This document shows positions 26,038 through 36,659 of a DNA stretch of 64,000 nucleotides, one piece after another. Position numbers and translations under genes: made by a program. The DNA is taken from assembly GCA_943737045.1 (NCBI GenBank), contig CALSFV010000128.1, positions 1 through 64,000 on the forward strand. Direction: 5' to 3'. Under the pieces are notes generated by a model. The model searched no databases. It was given only the letters and a program-made list of their open reading frames with translations, and was not told the DNA's origin. The first letter of the stretch is position 1. Every line of letters starts with the position of its first letter. Source of the DNA: Parapristionchus giblindavisi (Eukaryota > Nematoda > Chromadorea > Rhabditida > Diplogasteridae).

Positions 26038-26147
26038 AGAATTTTTGCTGATTTTTACTCAACGCTGAAAAGCGTTAAATAGTAGTTTGAGGTGTGACTA
26101 ATGATGAACCAAGTTGTTTTGGGTCATTTGGAGCTCTGAAAAGTATC

Positions 26148-27041
26148 AATGAGAAAGAAAAAGAGAGAATAGTGTCCAACTGGGCGACTCGAGCAGGAAC
26201 TAGACAGCACCTTTCCGTGCAATGAAGATTAAACGCGCACAAGCCAGTTAACCCCTCTAATGAAAGAATCCAAATAAACCGATTTACCACGATGTTTTAA
26301 AACAGTTTCACCCGCTCTCTCCATATACTTTTGTCATAGTGACTTTATTCCAAATGCAGTGTTCCTAATGGCTTACTTGCCTAACATAAACCACCAAATA
26401 AACCTTGCAGAATGCAAATTCGAACGGAATTTTGACATAAATGTAAGTTTTATTATATTCATAACATTTACGTAAAACGTAAAATGTATCCATGAAAAAT
26501 TCCATTCGAAATTTACATTTTGTACAGTGTAACCAATTGTTTTATTGAATTGAAGTGCAGTGTGAAAGTTCGCCGAACTACTGCATTTGCAAAAGAACAA
26601 GTGCGAATGGGAACAGAACACACTAAGAAATAGTGAGAGACAAGGGAATATGTCACAACACTATTGGGTGGAAATGCACTGAGCAAAATCAAAGACTATG
26701 CTTACTTATACCGTCACAACGAAAGAAACCGACAAAAGTAGGATAATGTACGGAATTGTAGGAAATTTTTCCATTTTTTCCTTATTTTTCAATTTTGCAT
26801 CTTTCTGTGTTGATTTTCATGATAACTAACATTTCAGTTTCACTCACAATACTATCATTTGAGTTTCACTGTCACATGTGTCTCACCAACCCAAATAAGT
26901 AATAAGAACAAACAAATTGTTAAAGAATTATAAGTTATTCATTTTTTCCCAAATGTATGGAAAACTCCTATTTATCTTATACAATCGCTCCTATTTAGTT
27001 GAGCGATTGGTTGTATGCTCAACTTTATAGTAATTCCTTCG
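26148..27041. other. Intergenic, no gene recognised
   Basis: AT-rich sequence between the 663-bp array and truncated gene B. A direct repeat of ACGAAAGAAA...AAGTAGGA is seen at about 26718-26743 and 27047-27070, the second copy abutting the point where gene B loses homology. This may mark an inserted or deleted element, but its other features are not clear. Confidence 0.45.
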
Positions 27042-28781
27042 TCAAAACGAAAGAAAACACAAGTAGGAGATAATCTCCTCTTCTTCGGAGAGTGTCGTTC
27101 GCTTCATTAGCAGTGATGAGATGCGCTTCACGTCTTTCTCGTGGACGTAGCTATAATGCATTGTAAGTAATATTTTTCCATGTAAACGATTATTTATCAT
27201 TGCTTTTTCTCTCATTATTTATGTTTCAACTGATGGATAAAATAAATAAATAAATAAATTTGCTCACTCATCGCCAGTGAATATCTCATCTTTATCTTCG
27301 CAATCGTTCAGTACCATATTCACCGTGTTTCCTACACCTGCGAGACCGTCGAAATCGAGATCATAGTTGTCAACTGCAAAAAAAAATTAAAGATATTGCA
27401 AAAAAATAAAATGTGCTAATACCTGCATTGGGTGGAGCCCATTCATTGATAGCTATCTGCTTGTCCCACCACTCACTCCTCTCATTCTCAGATGTCTTGA
27501 CAGACTTTCTCAATCCAAGGAACTTTTGAAAGAAGTTTTTCTTCTTTTTCTCTGATTCCGATGATGGTAAAGAGAGCTCGTCGAGCTCTTGAGAGCTTGA
27601 ATCGTCATTGGTGCTTGCAATGGCAGCAGAAGCAAGTGGTGGATCATCGAGAACAGGATCAATTGAAGCCAGAGAATAGTGAGATCGTGTTTCAAAATCT
27701 TCGGATGGTTGACTTGAAGTGGTGGGTGAATGTGGACTGGGAGATGCAGCTTGGTAGTGGTTTGGAAGAGAAGTAGCAGGTTGAACATGAGGAGCTTGGA
27801 GTAGATATTGTGATGGAGGATTGGACATAGTTGTCACTATTAGTTCGCCTCCATCTTCTTGAATCACACTGTGCAAATCTCCTTTGAGTACGAGATTCAC
27901 TGTTGCCTGATAATAAATGCTTTTTTTTTATATTTTCGATTTATTTTGTAAAAATCGTACTGGCTGGATTCGTTGCGGAGCACTTTCACCACGAAATCTT
28001 TCGTCGAAGAGATCCTAAAATGCAAAATAAATTAGCAAAATCAAGCATCAATACGCAACAAAATACCTTATCATAATTTATCACTCTCATATTCGCCTTT
28101 TGAAGCTCACTCATAATCACTGCCATATTGCGGCAGTCAACCTTGTAACTTGGTGCACGGAGCTTCTCGAAATCGAGTACACTATTCTTTTTCTTGTCAG
28201 CGAAAATACGACAAATGTCCTTATAGTTTTTGTACTGAAAACAGAGACTGAATTGACATTTTTATCAATATTCAATACCTGTATGCAACTCAAATCTGGC
28301 TTGCCATTCTTCCTTTCAAGACGGAGAGTTCTTGCATGGACTTTGCAATGAGACCGAAGTTTATATTCTTCTTTACAAATTAGGCATAATGTACGTCCTT
28401 CTTGAGACGTCGATTCAGGAGCAAAAAAGCCTGAAAAATAACTTATTAGTCAGGCCCCATAATACACTCACAAAAAATTCCCTGGCTAAGGTACCTCACG
28501 GAAATTATTTTCGATCATATAGGGCAATAATACCCTTATATGACCGGGAATAATTCACCTGTTGTAACTATGGAATTGTTTTTCTAGAGTATATACTCAC
28601 TATCAACATCTCCAATCTGTTCACAGATATCATCATCAAGAATTCGACGATTCATGAGCCTTCTTAACAATGCTTTCTTATCTTCAGGGGGATTAGTAAC
28701 AATTTCAGGATCCACACGTGGATTTCCTCCATTAATCGCTTGAATCTCTTCTTCGATGCTACGAGCTCTGTCATCACTCAT
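27042..28781 (-). pseudogene. Gene B: family member truncated before the SET domain
   Basis: Exons on the minus strand: 28781-28601, 28430-28279, 28234-28067, 28014-27961, 27906-27423, 27373-27268, 27150-27042. Exons 1-4 match gene A exons 1-4 in length class and phase, beginning MSDDRAR behind TTGTTCAG and keeping the finger-like CLICK...H...H exon. Exon 5 is one 484-nt exon in which the linker runs straight into the K-run and INEWAPP block; the VDYD exons of A and F and the whole recombinase module are absent. The last exon keeps LLMKRTTLSEEE, then homology stops near 27076 and a TGA follows at 27042-27044. SET and C-terminal domains are lost. It could still make a finger-plus-linker protein of about 400 aa, so a function as a SET-less variant is possible. 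Confidence 0.8.
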
Positions 28782-29976
28782 CTGAACAACGAAGTCATCA
28801 ATAAATATTTTCTAATAATCGTGTTGTACCAGTATGGCTTTCTTTTGAAAAAAATGTAGCAAGGCTGGGTTATTGAAAATTATTTTTAAAACATTTTTTG
28901 ATCAAAAAAATTCAAAAAAATTCAAATAATTTTTGAAAAAATTCTTTACGAATAATTAGCAATTTAAACACATTATTTTTATCAGAACAGTGATAAAATC
29001 ATTCAAAAACGCAATCAACCGAATTTTGAAACGTGAAAATTATGCTGCAATATTTTTTATAACAAGCTGTGAACGTTGTATTGTGGAATACAGTAGGGTT
29101 TTCTATTCGAAACCAATTTCCTTTTCAGAAAGTACGCTTCCTTGTCGTTTATTTCTTCCTTTCACTTATTTATTGTATGATTGACGATGGTTATCATTGA
29201 CTATGATACTGTGTTAGAATTGCTAATTTTCAAAAAAAATTGAGCCATTTTGTATTTTTTGATCAAAAAAATGTTTTAAGTTTAATTTTGAAAAATAAAA
29301 GTCTTCGTGGATACAATACAATATTGACTATTAATTCATTCATATTACCAATCATTTTCCAACAGTCACCCTCTTATCCTAGAATCTATTCAGAAATCGT
29401 TGTCGTTAAAAGCGGCAAGAAAGCAAAACAAAAGCAAATATGAACGATAGAGTAACGTTTATCGATTAGATTCAGTATAATATTGCTTAATTAGTTCGTC
29501 AATTCTTATTGCCGCCTTATCCTAGACTGTTTTCAGAATCCGACTAAAACCATCAAGTTCAAAAACCCCAAATCCCACTGATAGAGTGAGGATTATCGAT
29601 TAGATGATGCATGATATTGACTAAAGTTAATTGATTCTTATTATCAAAAAGGCGAGAGGAATAGAAAGACACTGAGGGATAGCAGAGGTAGGACAGACAG
29701 AAGAAGATGGAAGAAATAGAAAAAAGGAAAAGATGATAAGAGAAAGAATTGCAACCCCTCCCCATATATTCCGTGCAGGGATACTAAATTTGCCCCCTCA
29801 CAATATTATAACTCATTCAGCATAAGCTGCCACTCCCCAACCGAAATCGCTTAAAGCGACGGAACTCCATCACTCCCATATTGCTTCATTCTTTTCATTA
29901 TTCTTGCTTTTAACTGATGGATAAATAAATAAATAAATAAATAAATAAATATTCAAATACAAGTTTGTTACTTACT
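28782..29976 (-). other. Gene B 5'UTR intron
   Basis: On the minus strand CCAAA|GTAAGTAAC (donor at 29975-29974) opens an intron that would end at TTGTTCAG just before the ATG at 28781. The same donor lies at the matching place upstream of D, E and F, and the same acceptor precedes the F start. The stretch is AT-rich, with AAAT microsatellite at 29923-29952 just upstream of the donor. This argues the CAG|ATG junction is cis-spliced; SL trans-splicing remains possible. Confidence 0.6.
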
Positions 29977-30191
29977 TTGGTTCTGAGAAGCAGAAATATC
30001 GGTCGTTAACAATAGAAGAAGAGGGTGAGATACCGTGCGGTTTTCCCGTAACGGCCTGATTTTAAAGAATGAATTAGTTGACTGTTATAGCTTTTTAATG
30101 GAACAATAATTGCAAATATGTGAAAATTGATTAGAATAAGAGTAGAATAATAATAAGGGGAAGAGTAAGATAACATGGTCAGAGAGGCCAC

Positions 30192-30198
30192 TTTTATA
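30192..30198 (-). promoter_or_regulatory. TATA box of gene B
   Basis: Minus strand TATAAAA inside CGACATAATATAAAAGTGG. The same 19-bp context is conserved upstream of D, E and F, at a similar distance from the leader donor GTAAGTAAC. Transcription would start about 25-30 bp further toward lower coordinates. Confidence 0.65.
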
Positions 30199-30581
30199 TT
30201 ATGTCGAATGAAGATGATGAAGATACTCAAAATAAGACTCCGCCCACTTCCAGATATGAAGATGGATGGGCGGGCAATTTCTCACCAATATGCATGTCTT
30301 TTCCATATTATGACTGCTATCGTATGCCAGAGGTAATAAGAGGCAGTAAAAGGGACCGAGAGAGAGAGGAAGAGAAAGAGCCTATCCTGTGTCATGAGAT
30401 AGTGATATGTATCTTACCTGCACAGTTGATACTGTTTCATTAAAAAAGATCTTTTGAGCATTTATCGTCAATATAGTGTTTTGAGAGAAAAGAGAGATTA
30501 TCTATGTCATGATAAAAAACAAAAAAAGACGCAAATATTCTACAGATGTCATTCTCTCTTTCTTTCTTTATTTCCATCACT

Positions 30582-30902
30582 TAATGGCTCGTTAAAAAAT
30601 AGTGGAAAACCGAAATCGGCGACTTTCCACCCGTTAAAATGTCCCCGGAAAGTCGAAAATGGAAACACGAAATTTAAATTCGCGAACGCAAGAGGTGCGG
30701 GAATTCAAATTAAGAGTTTACTTCATCAATTTTTAGCAGTTAAAATGTAAATTCAACTCGGAAAGTTTGAATTTGAATTCCCGCACATCTTTGCGCGCGC
30801 GCGAATTCAAATTTCGTGTTTCTATTTTCGACTTTCCGTGTACTTTTTAACGGGTGGAAAGTCGCCGAGTTCGGTTTTCCACTATGTTTTAACGAGCCAT
30901 TA
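30582..30902. mobile_element. Palindromic MITE (TAATGGCTCG ends)
   Basis: The ends TAATGGCTCGTTAAAA and its complement bound a nearly full-length palindrome: AGTGGAAAACCGAA, CGGCGACTTTCCACCCGTTAA, AAATTTGAATTCGCG and GTGCGGGAATTCAAATT all recur inverted on the right. No ORF. It interrupts the gene B upstream flank at a place that is uninterrupted in gene D's flank (about 47035). It is related internally to the element at 37316-37664. Confidence 0.85.
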
Positions 30903-31323
30903 GTAAATCAATGTACAGGAGTGAAATGCAAGCATGTATTTAAATTAATTGTAAAAATAAAGCAAATATAAATGAACAATAGAGCAGATATGTAATTAAT
31001 ATAGGTTGATGGAGGTCCGTCGCGTTGTCTCTGACATAATTGAGAGGGGAATGGCATATACATTTATTCTCATATGAGAACAAACGATTTAAGAGAGGTT
31101 AGAGTTAGGAAAACACCAGAATTAGATCTAGCATGGTTGGTGTAGTGGGGGGGAGTTCGCGCTAGTGCAGAGTGTAAATTTGCCCTAAAGTTTTAACTTT
31201 AAAAAGGGGCGGAACGAAGGTAGAGAGTGGAACGGATCTAGCGTCAGTTTATTGGATATAACTGAATACTTCTAATATAGTGCTAATTTATGATCTTTGT
31301 GTGAAGATTCAAATGACTTTATA

Positions 31324-32591
31324 TTAGGTGACGACATAAGTAACGCTCGTTTTTTAGTCTCAACTTCAGTCGCATCGTTCTTGCTCAGTTGTTATTGCCA
31401 GCATCCATGCTGCTTTTACTAGATAGGCTGTCCCTCGAATATCATGTGGTTGTTTTCGATTCAGTTCCCGCGTGTCATCCAGACGAGAAAACCGCACAAT
31501 TTCGCCACCGGCGGAATTCTCATTCGCAACGTTATTTTATTCCTCTTCCTCTCTGACTTGAAATGTCCTGGCTTCCAACCTCGCTTAGCAGAGGTGTACC
31601 CCTCACATGTACCTCACGTAACACCGATGAGAAAGTGGGTCGTCAAATTCGAGAAACAGGACTTTTTCATCGAAGATTAAGACCAACCCGGTTGCCCAGT
31701 GGAAGTCGGTCTCGATCGATTGCTCTAAGAGGTAGAGGCTTATCCGTATCTCGATACCGGTGATATTGTAATGGCCCTTGGGGTCAACCAGAGCACAGTG
31801 GTACATGGTCTTCACACTCTCGGAAATAAGCGAAAATAGGGAAGATCTACCCCACGTCCTAGCCGACTAAGACAAAGATCGCCAACTGGACATGGCAAAG
31901 ACTTTTCTAACTCTACGCCGCCGGCTTGTTTGGCTGGTCAACGTTATAACCGGTGATAAAAGGAGGGTGCTCTACGATTACGAAGAGCCAAGAAGACTGT
32001 GGTTCGGTCAGCGCGAATAGCCAGCAGATGCCCCCAACCCCGATTTTCACCGCCAAAAAGTGATGTTGTATATCTGGTATTCGGCACGGGGAGTCGAGTA
32101 CTGGGAACTCCTCCCCGAGGGTACGACTATCACGACACATGTCTACACTCTCCAGCTGCGGAAGCTAAGGCTCCACCTCGAACAATCACGCGGGAAGAAC
32201 ACTCGGATCTAATTTCAACATGACCATGCTCGATATCATACCAAAAGAACGACCCAGGCTGAGCTAACGGGATATGGCTGAATTATATTCCACCACCCTC
32301 CGTACTCACCCGACCTTGCCGACTATGGTTGTTACCTCTTCCCGGCGCTCCAACACTTCCTCAAAGCGCAAAACTTCAAACACCGAACCACTATCCATAC
32401 CGTACTCGACACCTATTTCCGGAATTAGCCCCAGTCCTTTTATCACGAATGGATCCATAAACTGCCGGGTAGAAGGCAGAAGGTCATCCATCCGAACGGA
32501 GAATATTTCGAGAATCCATCATGCTTTGTTAAAATTTTATGATAATTTTTATGGAGAGTAAAAAACGAGCGTTATTTATGTCGTCGCCTAA
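31324..32591 (+). mobile_element. Mariner-family transposon, 1268 bp, degenerate
   Basis: Terminal inverted repeats of about 34 bp: left TTAGGTGACGACATAAGTAA..., right complement TTAGGCGACGACATAAATAA.... They are flanked by TA at 31322-31323 and 32592-32593. The flanks TTTATA|TGATCTATTATTAC are found joined and uninterrupted at 47393-47413 in the gene D upstream region, so the empty site is seen directly. The internal transposase is broken. Confidence 0.93.
31420..32542 (+). pseudogene. Mariner transposase, broken by several stops and frameshifts
   Basis: Recognisable fragments in order: a DYEEPRRLWF-like stretch near 31975, FHRQKVMLYIW, ARGVEYWELLPEG and THVYTLQLRKLRLHLEQSRG around 32050-32185, HDHARYHT, then HHPPYSPDLADYGCYLFPALQHFL, and a C-terminal KLPGRRQKVIHPNGEYF ending at TGA 32540-32542. 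This matches the order of the mariner DDE catalytic region (HDNARPH and PYSPDLAPSDYHLF motifs). The N-terminal helix-turn-helix part is not recognisable. Frame changes and in-frame stops are present throughout, so it is non-functional. A mariner-type DD34D enzyme would cut and paste DNA at TA. Confidence 0.85.
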
Positions 32592-32815
32592 TATGATCTA
32601 TTATTACAGTAATAAAGAAACTGGCATTATTTCTCCCACTACCTCTATCGCTCCTTTACCCTCTTCCACTATTTACATCTCCCTCTCTTTTACGGCCTCT
32701 TCCTCTCCCACGCTCTCTCGCCTTCTACATATCCCTCTCCTTTACCCTCTCCCTAACTCTCTTTATCTCCTTCTCCCTGGTCATTTTCTGGTATACTGTA
32801 TAGCGTTGTTTACTC

Positions 32816-33590
32816 GACTAAAATTCTCGAATATTTTCGTTCGAATTACATTTTGCTTTTTATTCGACAGGTCAATTTAGTCGAGAATAAAATGAGAAAT
32901 TATTCGAAAATAAAAATTAGTCTCTAATAAATTTGAAATTAGTCCGGACTATAATTAAATTTTTCACGTTGTTATTGAAATGAAATACACAAACCACAAA
33001 CTGCTCAGACTGACAGCATAGGCGTTCTCGAAAAAAAATTTATTCGAGAACATATGCAAATTTAGTCGTGAATAATAGTTCTCTCGGATGTGATCGGTTC
33101 GTCTCTTCTTCTCTCATCGAATAAACATCAACATCGCAGAAGGAGCTACTCCTAGAAGACCATAGCACAGCGTTCTCATGACTTTCAAAGCAAGAACGAC
33201 CGCTCAACATACAAACTCTCGCGAATACAATGGTCTCTCCTTTGTCTTGCTTTGGAAGAAAAATGGCTTGGACCAGAATACTGTGATAGGCAAGTCAAGA
33301 GTGGTTTGCATTCCATTAAGCAATTGCTGACGAAGTATTGAGCGAAGACTTCGTGGGTTAATTCTATCTACTTTTTTCTGAATTCTGTTTAATAATAAAA
33401 TATTATCTGATAATATTCAACAACTGAATTTTTTGGTATTGACGAAAAATGAATTTTACTGATTTATGTATGATAATTACAGGCATAATGAGAAGCAGAA
33501 ATTCCCAGTCCTGTTAGCGAGAATTCTTTGTGCTCTCTACTCTTATTGGTAACAGAAATAGCTTTGTATGCATGAATGTAGTTCAATATA
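32816..33590. other. Spacer S1 between head-to-head family 5' ends
   Basis: It lies between the minus-strand 5' end of the gene B unit (ending near 32815 in CCATTTTCTGGTATACTG) and a plus-strand 5' end starting near 33590 (CAGTATACCAGAAAATGG). It shares short landmarks with spacer S2 (48340-49000), such as TTCGTCTCTTC, ACTCCTAGAAG and TCTTCGTGGGTT, but is much diverged. It also contains TTACTCGACTAAAATTCTCG-type repeats near 32810-33060. No gene. Confidence 0.55.
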
Positions 33591-34625
33591 AATACAGTAT
33601 ACCAGAAAATGGCCAGGGAGAAGGAGATATAGAGGGTGAGAGAGAGATAGGTTAATGGAGAGGGAGGAAACGGGATAGGGAGAGTGTTATGGAGATTGAT
33701 ATACAGAGGACGAAAGAGTGTGGGAGAGGGAGAGAGTAAAGGGCAATGGAGATAGTGGGTGAGATAATGTATTTTTTTATTGCTGCTATAATATACCATA
33801 TAAAGTTTATTGAATCTTATTCACATAAAGATCATAAATTAGGAATAATTGAGTATTAATTAGTTGTATTCCCTTTATGACTGCGACTCTGGACAGTCGA
33901 TAAGCTGGATTGATACGGGAAACTTACGAGATACGATTCGCTCCTTGGACGACCCAGCTGACCCTTATTGGTTGAATAAAGTTGTTCTAATGTAAATGTA
34001 AATGTAATCCCTCAAAGAAAATGACACTATGTCTGTCACAATCTCTACCTTGTCACCACCTTTTTCTATTATGCAAATTTGCACTATAAGTTAGCTCTAA
34101 TTCCTCGCAATACAACAACTTTTGACAGATCTAATACTGGTATTTGAAAAAAAACTACTAATCAAAACTGTCCTAAAGTATAAATATTATATCTTTTCAT
34201 CTCGTATACTAATATACGTCTATGCGCCACTCTCTCTCAATCGTGTTAGATAAAATGACAACTGTGGAATGTTGATCTTTTCTTTATCTTCGTGACATAG
34301 TTAGTCTTTTTTTCCTTAAAAAAACATTGTAAAGGAGAAATACACAAAATATCTTCTCTAAAGGGAGCGTAACCTTTCTCAATTGTCTCCTCATTGCGCA
34401 CACTATTTCATTGTTCTCTCACAACGAGAGAGCATTGCGCGTCGAAGAGACCATTGGGTGAGGTTACGCTACCATTAATGAGACAAAATCGACCTCAATC
34501 CCATGACTCAAGCGAATTCTCTCGAGAAGGTATTGAGTCTGTTCCTTTTACTACCTCATATAACCTCTGGCATATCAGACATGGATACAGTGACTCCTTT
34601 TTTTGCATACTTATACTTGTACATA
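33590..34625 (+). other. Orphan family 5' region, plus strand, truncated
   Basis: The sequence follows the gene E and F 5' flanks (from CAGTATACCAGAAAATGGCCAGG through GACATGGATACAGTGACTCC) but stops at about 34600, before the TATA box. No family gene follows on this strand; instead the 3' end of minus-strand copy C begins near 34650. A MITE is inserted at 34363-34472. Confidence 0.7.
34363..34472. mobile_element. Short palindromic MITE (AGCGTAACC ends)
   Basis: GGAGCGTAACCTTTCTCAAT and its complement end (ATTGGGTGAGGTTACGCTACC) bound a palindrome with CTCATTGCGCAC and CAACGAGAGAGC inside. A second diverged copy lies in gene F intron 1 (58508-58622). No ORF. Confidence 0.8.
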
Positions 34626-34974
34626 TATTAATAATATTAATTTAATTATCTCTGTGCATCATGGAAAAGGAATTAAAATGAATGAATACAGATAAAAACG
34701 GTAACAATGAATGAAAACGAATTAAATTAAAGTAATATGAGTAATGATTACAACTTTAATAATAGTAAGAATAGGTATTGAACTACTAGAAAAAGATAAA
34801 TAATGATAAAGATATAGTAGGAATAATGCAAATAGAAGTAGAGTAAGCAACAGAATCCATGTAAAAAACATGAAATACACAAATTAAATGGGAGAACAAC
34901 TGTATCAATAATAAAAAAAAGAATATTGAAGAAGAAAAGGAATAATTGGTCACCGGATTGGAATGAATGAACTA

Positions 34975-35538
34975 TTAATAATATCGCAAGAGATTGTGGG
35001 CCAATATGTCATTGGCTGTCTTCGGAATTTCTCCACCTTTAATAACCTTGACTGGTTTTGTGCAGGAGAGGAGGTCCTTCCCACAGAAGGCCCTATGCTT
35101 GAGATCATTTCGGGGGAGTCCCTGCAAGTGATACATATTAATATAAACATTAAATTAATTCGGCTTACCATGATCGTGAATCGCCCAACCTTAGCAGACT
35201 CTCAGCCCTATGATCGCTCCGATCGGCCATCCATTCGTCTTCTTCTGAGCAATGACAGCGATCATTTTGGCCTTGTCAGAGGAATTCTTGTGGGCGACGT
35301 AGAGAAGGACGCGGATCTTCAGAGATTCCGCATCGTCAAAAATCTGTCGAATGGCGTCCTTGATATTGATATCACCGTACTTCCCAAGCAAGTCTCTGAC
35401 TTGCTGAAAATTTAAGCGAATTATTACGCACCATAAATTGCAATAGAGGAGAATTGAAATATGAAAAAAGAAGAAAAGGATAAAAAGGGTTTACCTCATG
35501 TGGAGGAGTGAGCAGAGGGGAGTCCGATTGTAGAAGAA
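34975..35538 (-). pseudogene. Gene C: 3' fragment of a family member, frameshifted
   Basis: Matches the last three exons of gene D closely in exons and 3' flank (34640-34974 vs 42740-43072 nearly identical), so C and D are recent copies of each other. Exons: part of exon 15 (about 35496-35538), exon 16 (35403-35169) and exon 17 (35121-34975). Exon 16 lacks 11 bp relative to D, at GAGAGTC|TGCTAAGG, which shifts the frame and stops it at RVC. Upstream sequence is cut off at 35539 by a 5'-truncated LINE. Non-functional. Confidence 0.88.
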
Positions 35539-36401
35539 GACTGCAACTGCATTAGATTCAATTCATGCATGGAGTACCCAGTGGGGACTCACAATGTCAC
35601 GCACGAAAACAGTCATAATGTGCATGGGCCCGAATCACCCCCCATTCAATTTTTCGATCAACAATACCTTTCTACCCTGCGTCACTGAGATCAAAGATCT
35701 CGGTGTCACATATTCAAATACTTTGGATTTCACTGAACATATTAGCAACATAGTGAAAAAAGCTAAAGCTCGCTCCTGCTACATCCTTCGTTCTTTCACT
35801 TCAAAAAGCCCAGTTGTCTATACCCGTCTATTTTGCACTTATGTCCGTCCACTACTCGAATACTGTTCTGAAGTGTGGAACCCCATGTCGTCGTCTTTGA
35901 ATGCCCTAATTGAATCAGTACTTATCAGATACTCCAGATTGGTATGTAAACGCTGTCGTCTACCGTACACCTCGTATGAGGATCGTCTACGAGCCTTGGA
36001 CCTCCCTACTTTAGAAACCCGTAGAACAATTATTGATCTTACTGTAACGTTCAAGATCATTCATAATTTTATTGATATTGACCCCCGTAGCATCTATATA
36101 TTTTCCAACACTTTGAATTTTACTCGAGGTCATCAACTTAGAATTTGTATGAACCCTTCATCTAGTACACGCTATCTATCATTTTTCTCAAATCGTGTTG
36201 TCCGAAAATGGAATAATTTAGATTGAACTATTGTCACATCATTCTCTCCTCAAGTGTTTAGTAATTCTATAAAGGTTGCAATCCAGTAATTGCACCTATA
36301 TCGTCGCTACTTCTTGTTTTAATATGTATTTTAATTGTTTATGAAAAAATCCCTCGTCTCTTTTCTCCAAGATGCGATAAATATATTATTATTATTACCT
36401 T
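35539..36401 (+). mobile_element. 5'-truncated non-LTR retrotransposon (CR1/jockey-like LINE)
   Basis: It begins abruptly inside exon 15 of gene C and ends in GATGCGATAAATATATTATTATTATTA, a short 3' microsatellite tail typical of CR1-like and related LINEs. Only the end of the reverse transcriptase remains. It is unclear whether gene C's missing 5' part was deleted on insertion, since the sequence beyond the LINE is a different MITE. Confidence 0.8.
35540..36226 (+). CDS. Reverse-transcriptase C-terminal fragment of a LINE
   Basis: Open from the left junction (ACT at 35540) to TGA at 36224-36226, about 228 codons. It begins within the RT, where W..QWGLTMSRTKT precedes a thumb-like region: VTEIKDLGVTYSNTLDF, HISNIVKKAKARS, LFCTYVRPLLEYCSEVWNP, IESVLIRYSRLV, YEDRLRALDLPTLETRR, DLTVTFKIIH and a C-terminal FFSNRVVRKWNNLD. 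This order is diagnostic of jockey/CR1-clade RTs. The catalytic FADD-box part is missing, so it cannot be active, yet the remaining frame has no stop, suggesting a young insertion. Confidence 0.85.
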   Translation, partial: TATALDSIHAWSTQWGLTMSRTKTVIMCMGPNHPPFNFSINNTFLPCVTEIKDLGVTYSNTLDFTEHISNIVKKAKARSCYILRSFTSKSPVVYTRLFCTYVRPLLEYCSEVWNPMSSSLNALIESVLIRYSRLVCKRCRLPYTSYEDRLRALDLPTLETRRTIIDLTVTFKIIHNFIDIDPRSIYIFSNTLNFTRGHQLRICMNPSSSTRYLSFFSNRVVRKWNNLD

Positions 36402-36657
36402 ACGTAATTTATTTTGTGATTATTCAGCTTACTGATCGATAGAATCATGAATGAATCATGCTTAATTGTGCAGGCGCGAAATTTTGAAAATAGGAAAGTT
36501 CGGCAATAGGTTTCGAACCCGCGACGTAACGATAACCAGACAGCGCTTTTACCAATACGCCAAAAGATAAATGAATGGCCATTCTAATTTCTTGCATTGC
36601 CGATATGTTACTCATTTGCATGAAAAAAATTAGAATTCGAGGGCCTCCATCTTTAAA
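36402..36657. mobile_element. tRNA-containing MITE, left end missing
   Basis: Shares ATTCAGCTTA..GAT.GATAGAATCATGAATGAATCATGCTT and the AAAGTTCGGCAATAGGTTTCGAACCCGC core with the complete copies at 44368-44716 and 55681-56029, and ends in CGAGGGCCTCCATCTTTAAA. Its left TIR is absent where it meets the LINE tail. On the minus strand it reads GCGGGTTCGAAACC (B box) preceded by a tRNA A-box-like TTGGCGTATTGGTAAAAGCGC. Confidence 0.75.
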
Positions 36658-36659
36658 TT

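Larger units (their letters stand above)
24207..26147. repeat. 663-bp tandem repeat, about 2.9 copies
   Basis: The landmark TAGAGCTCGAAAAGGCGCAA occurs at 24261, 24924 and 25587, a spacing of exactly 663 bp. Units two and three are almost identical; the first differs at its left edge. Each unit carries one tRNA-like segment on the plus strand. The array breaks off near 26144 at GAGCTCTGAAAAG. Confidence 0.96.

Noticed and set aside
31444..31815. Independent genes in the left half of the mariner
   Set aside because: Short frames in the decayed N-terminal half of the transposase; bounded by the mariner TIRs.
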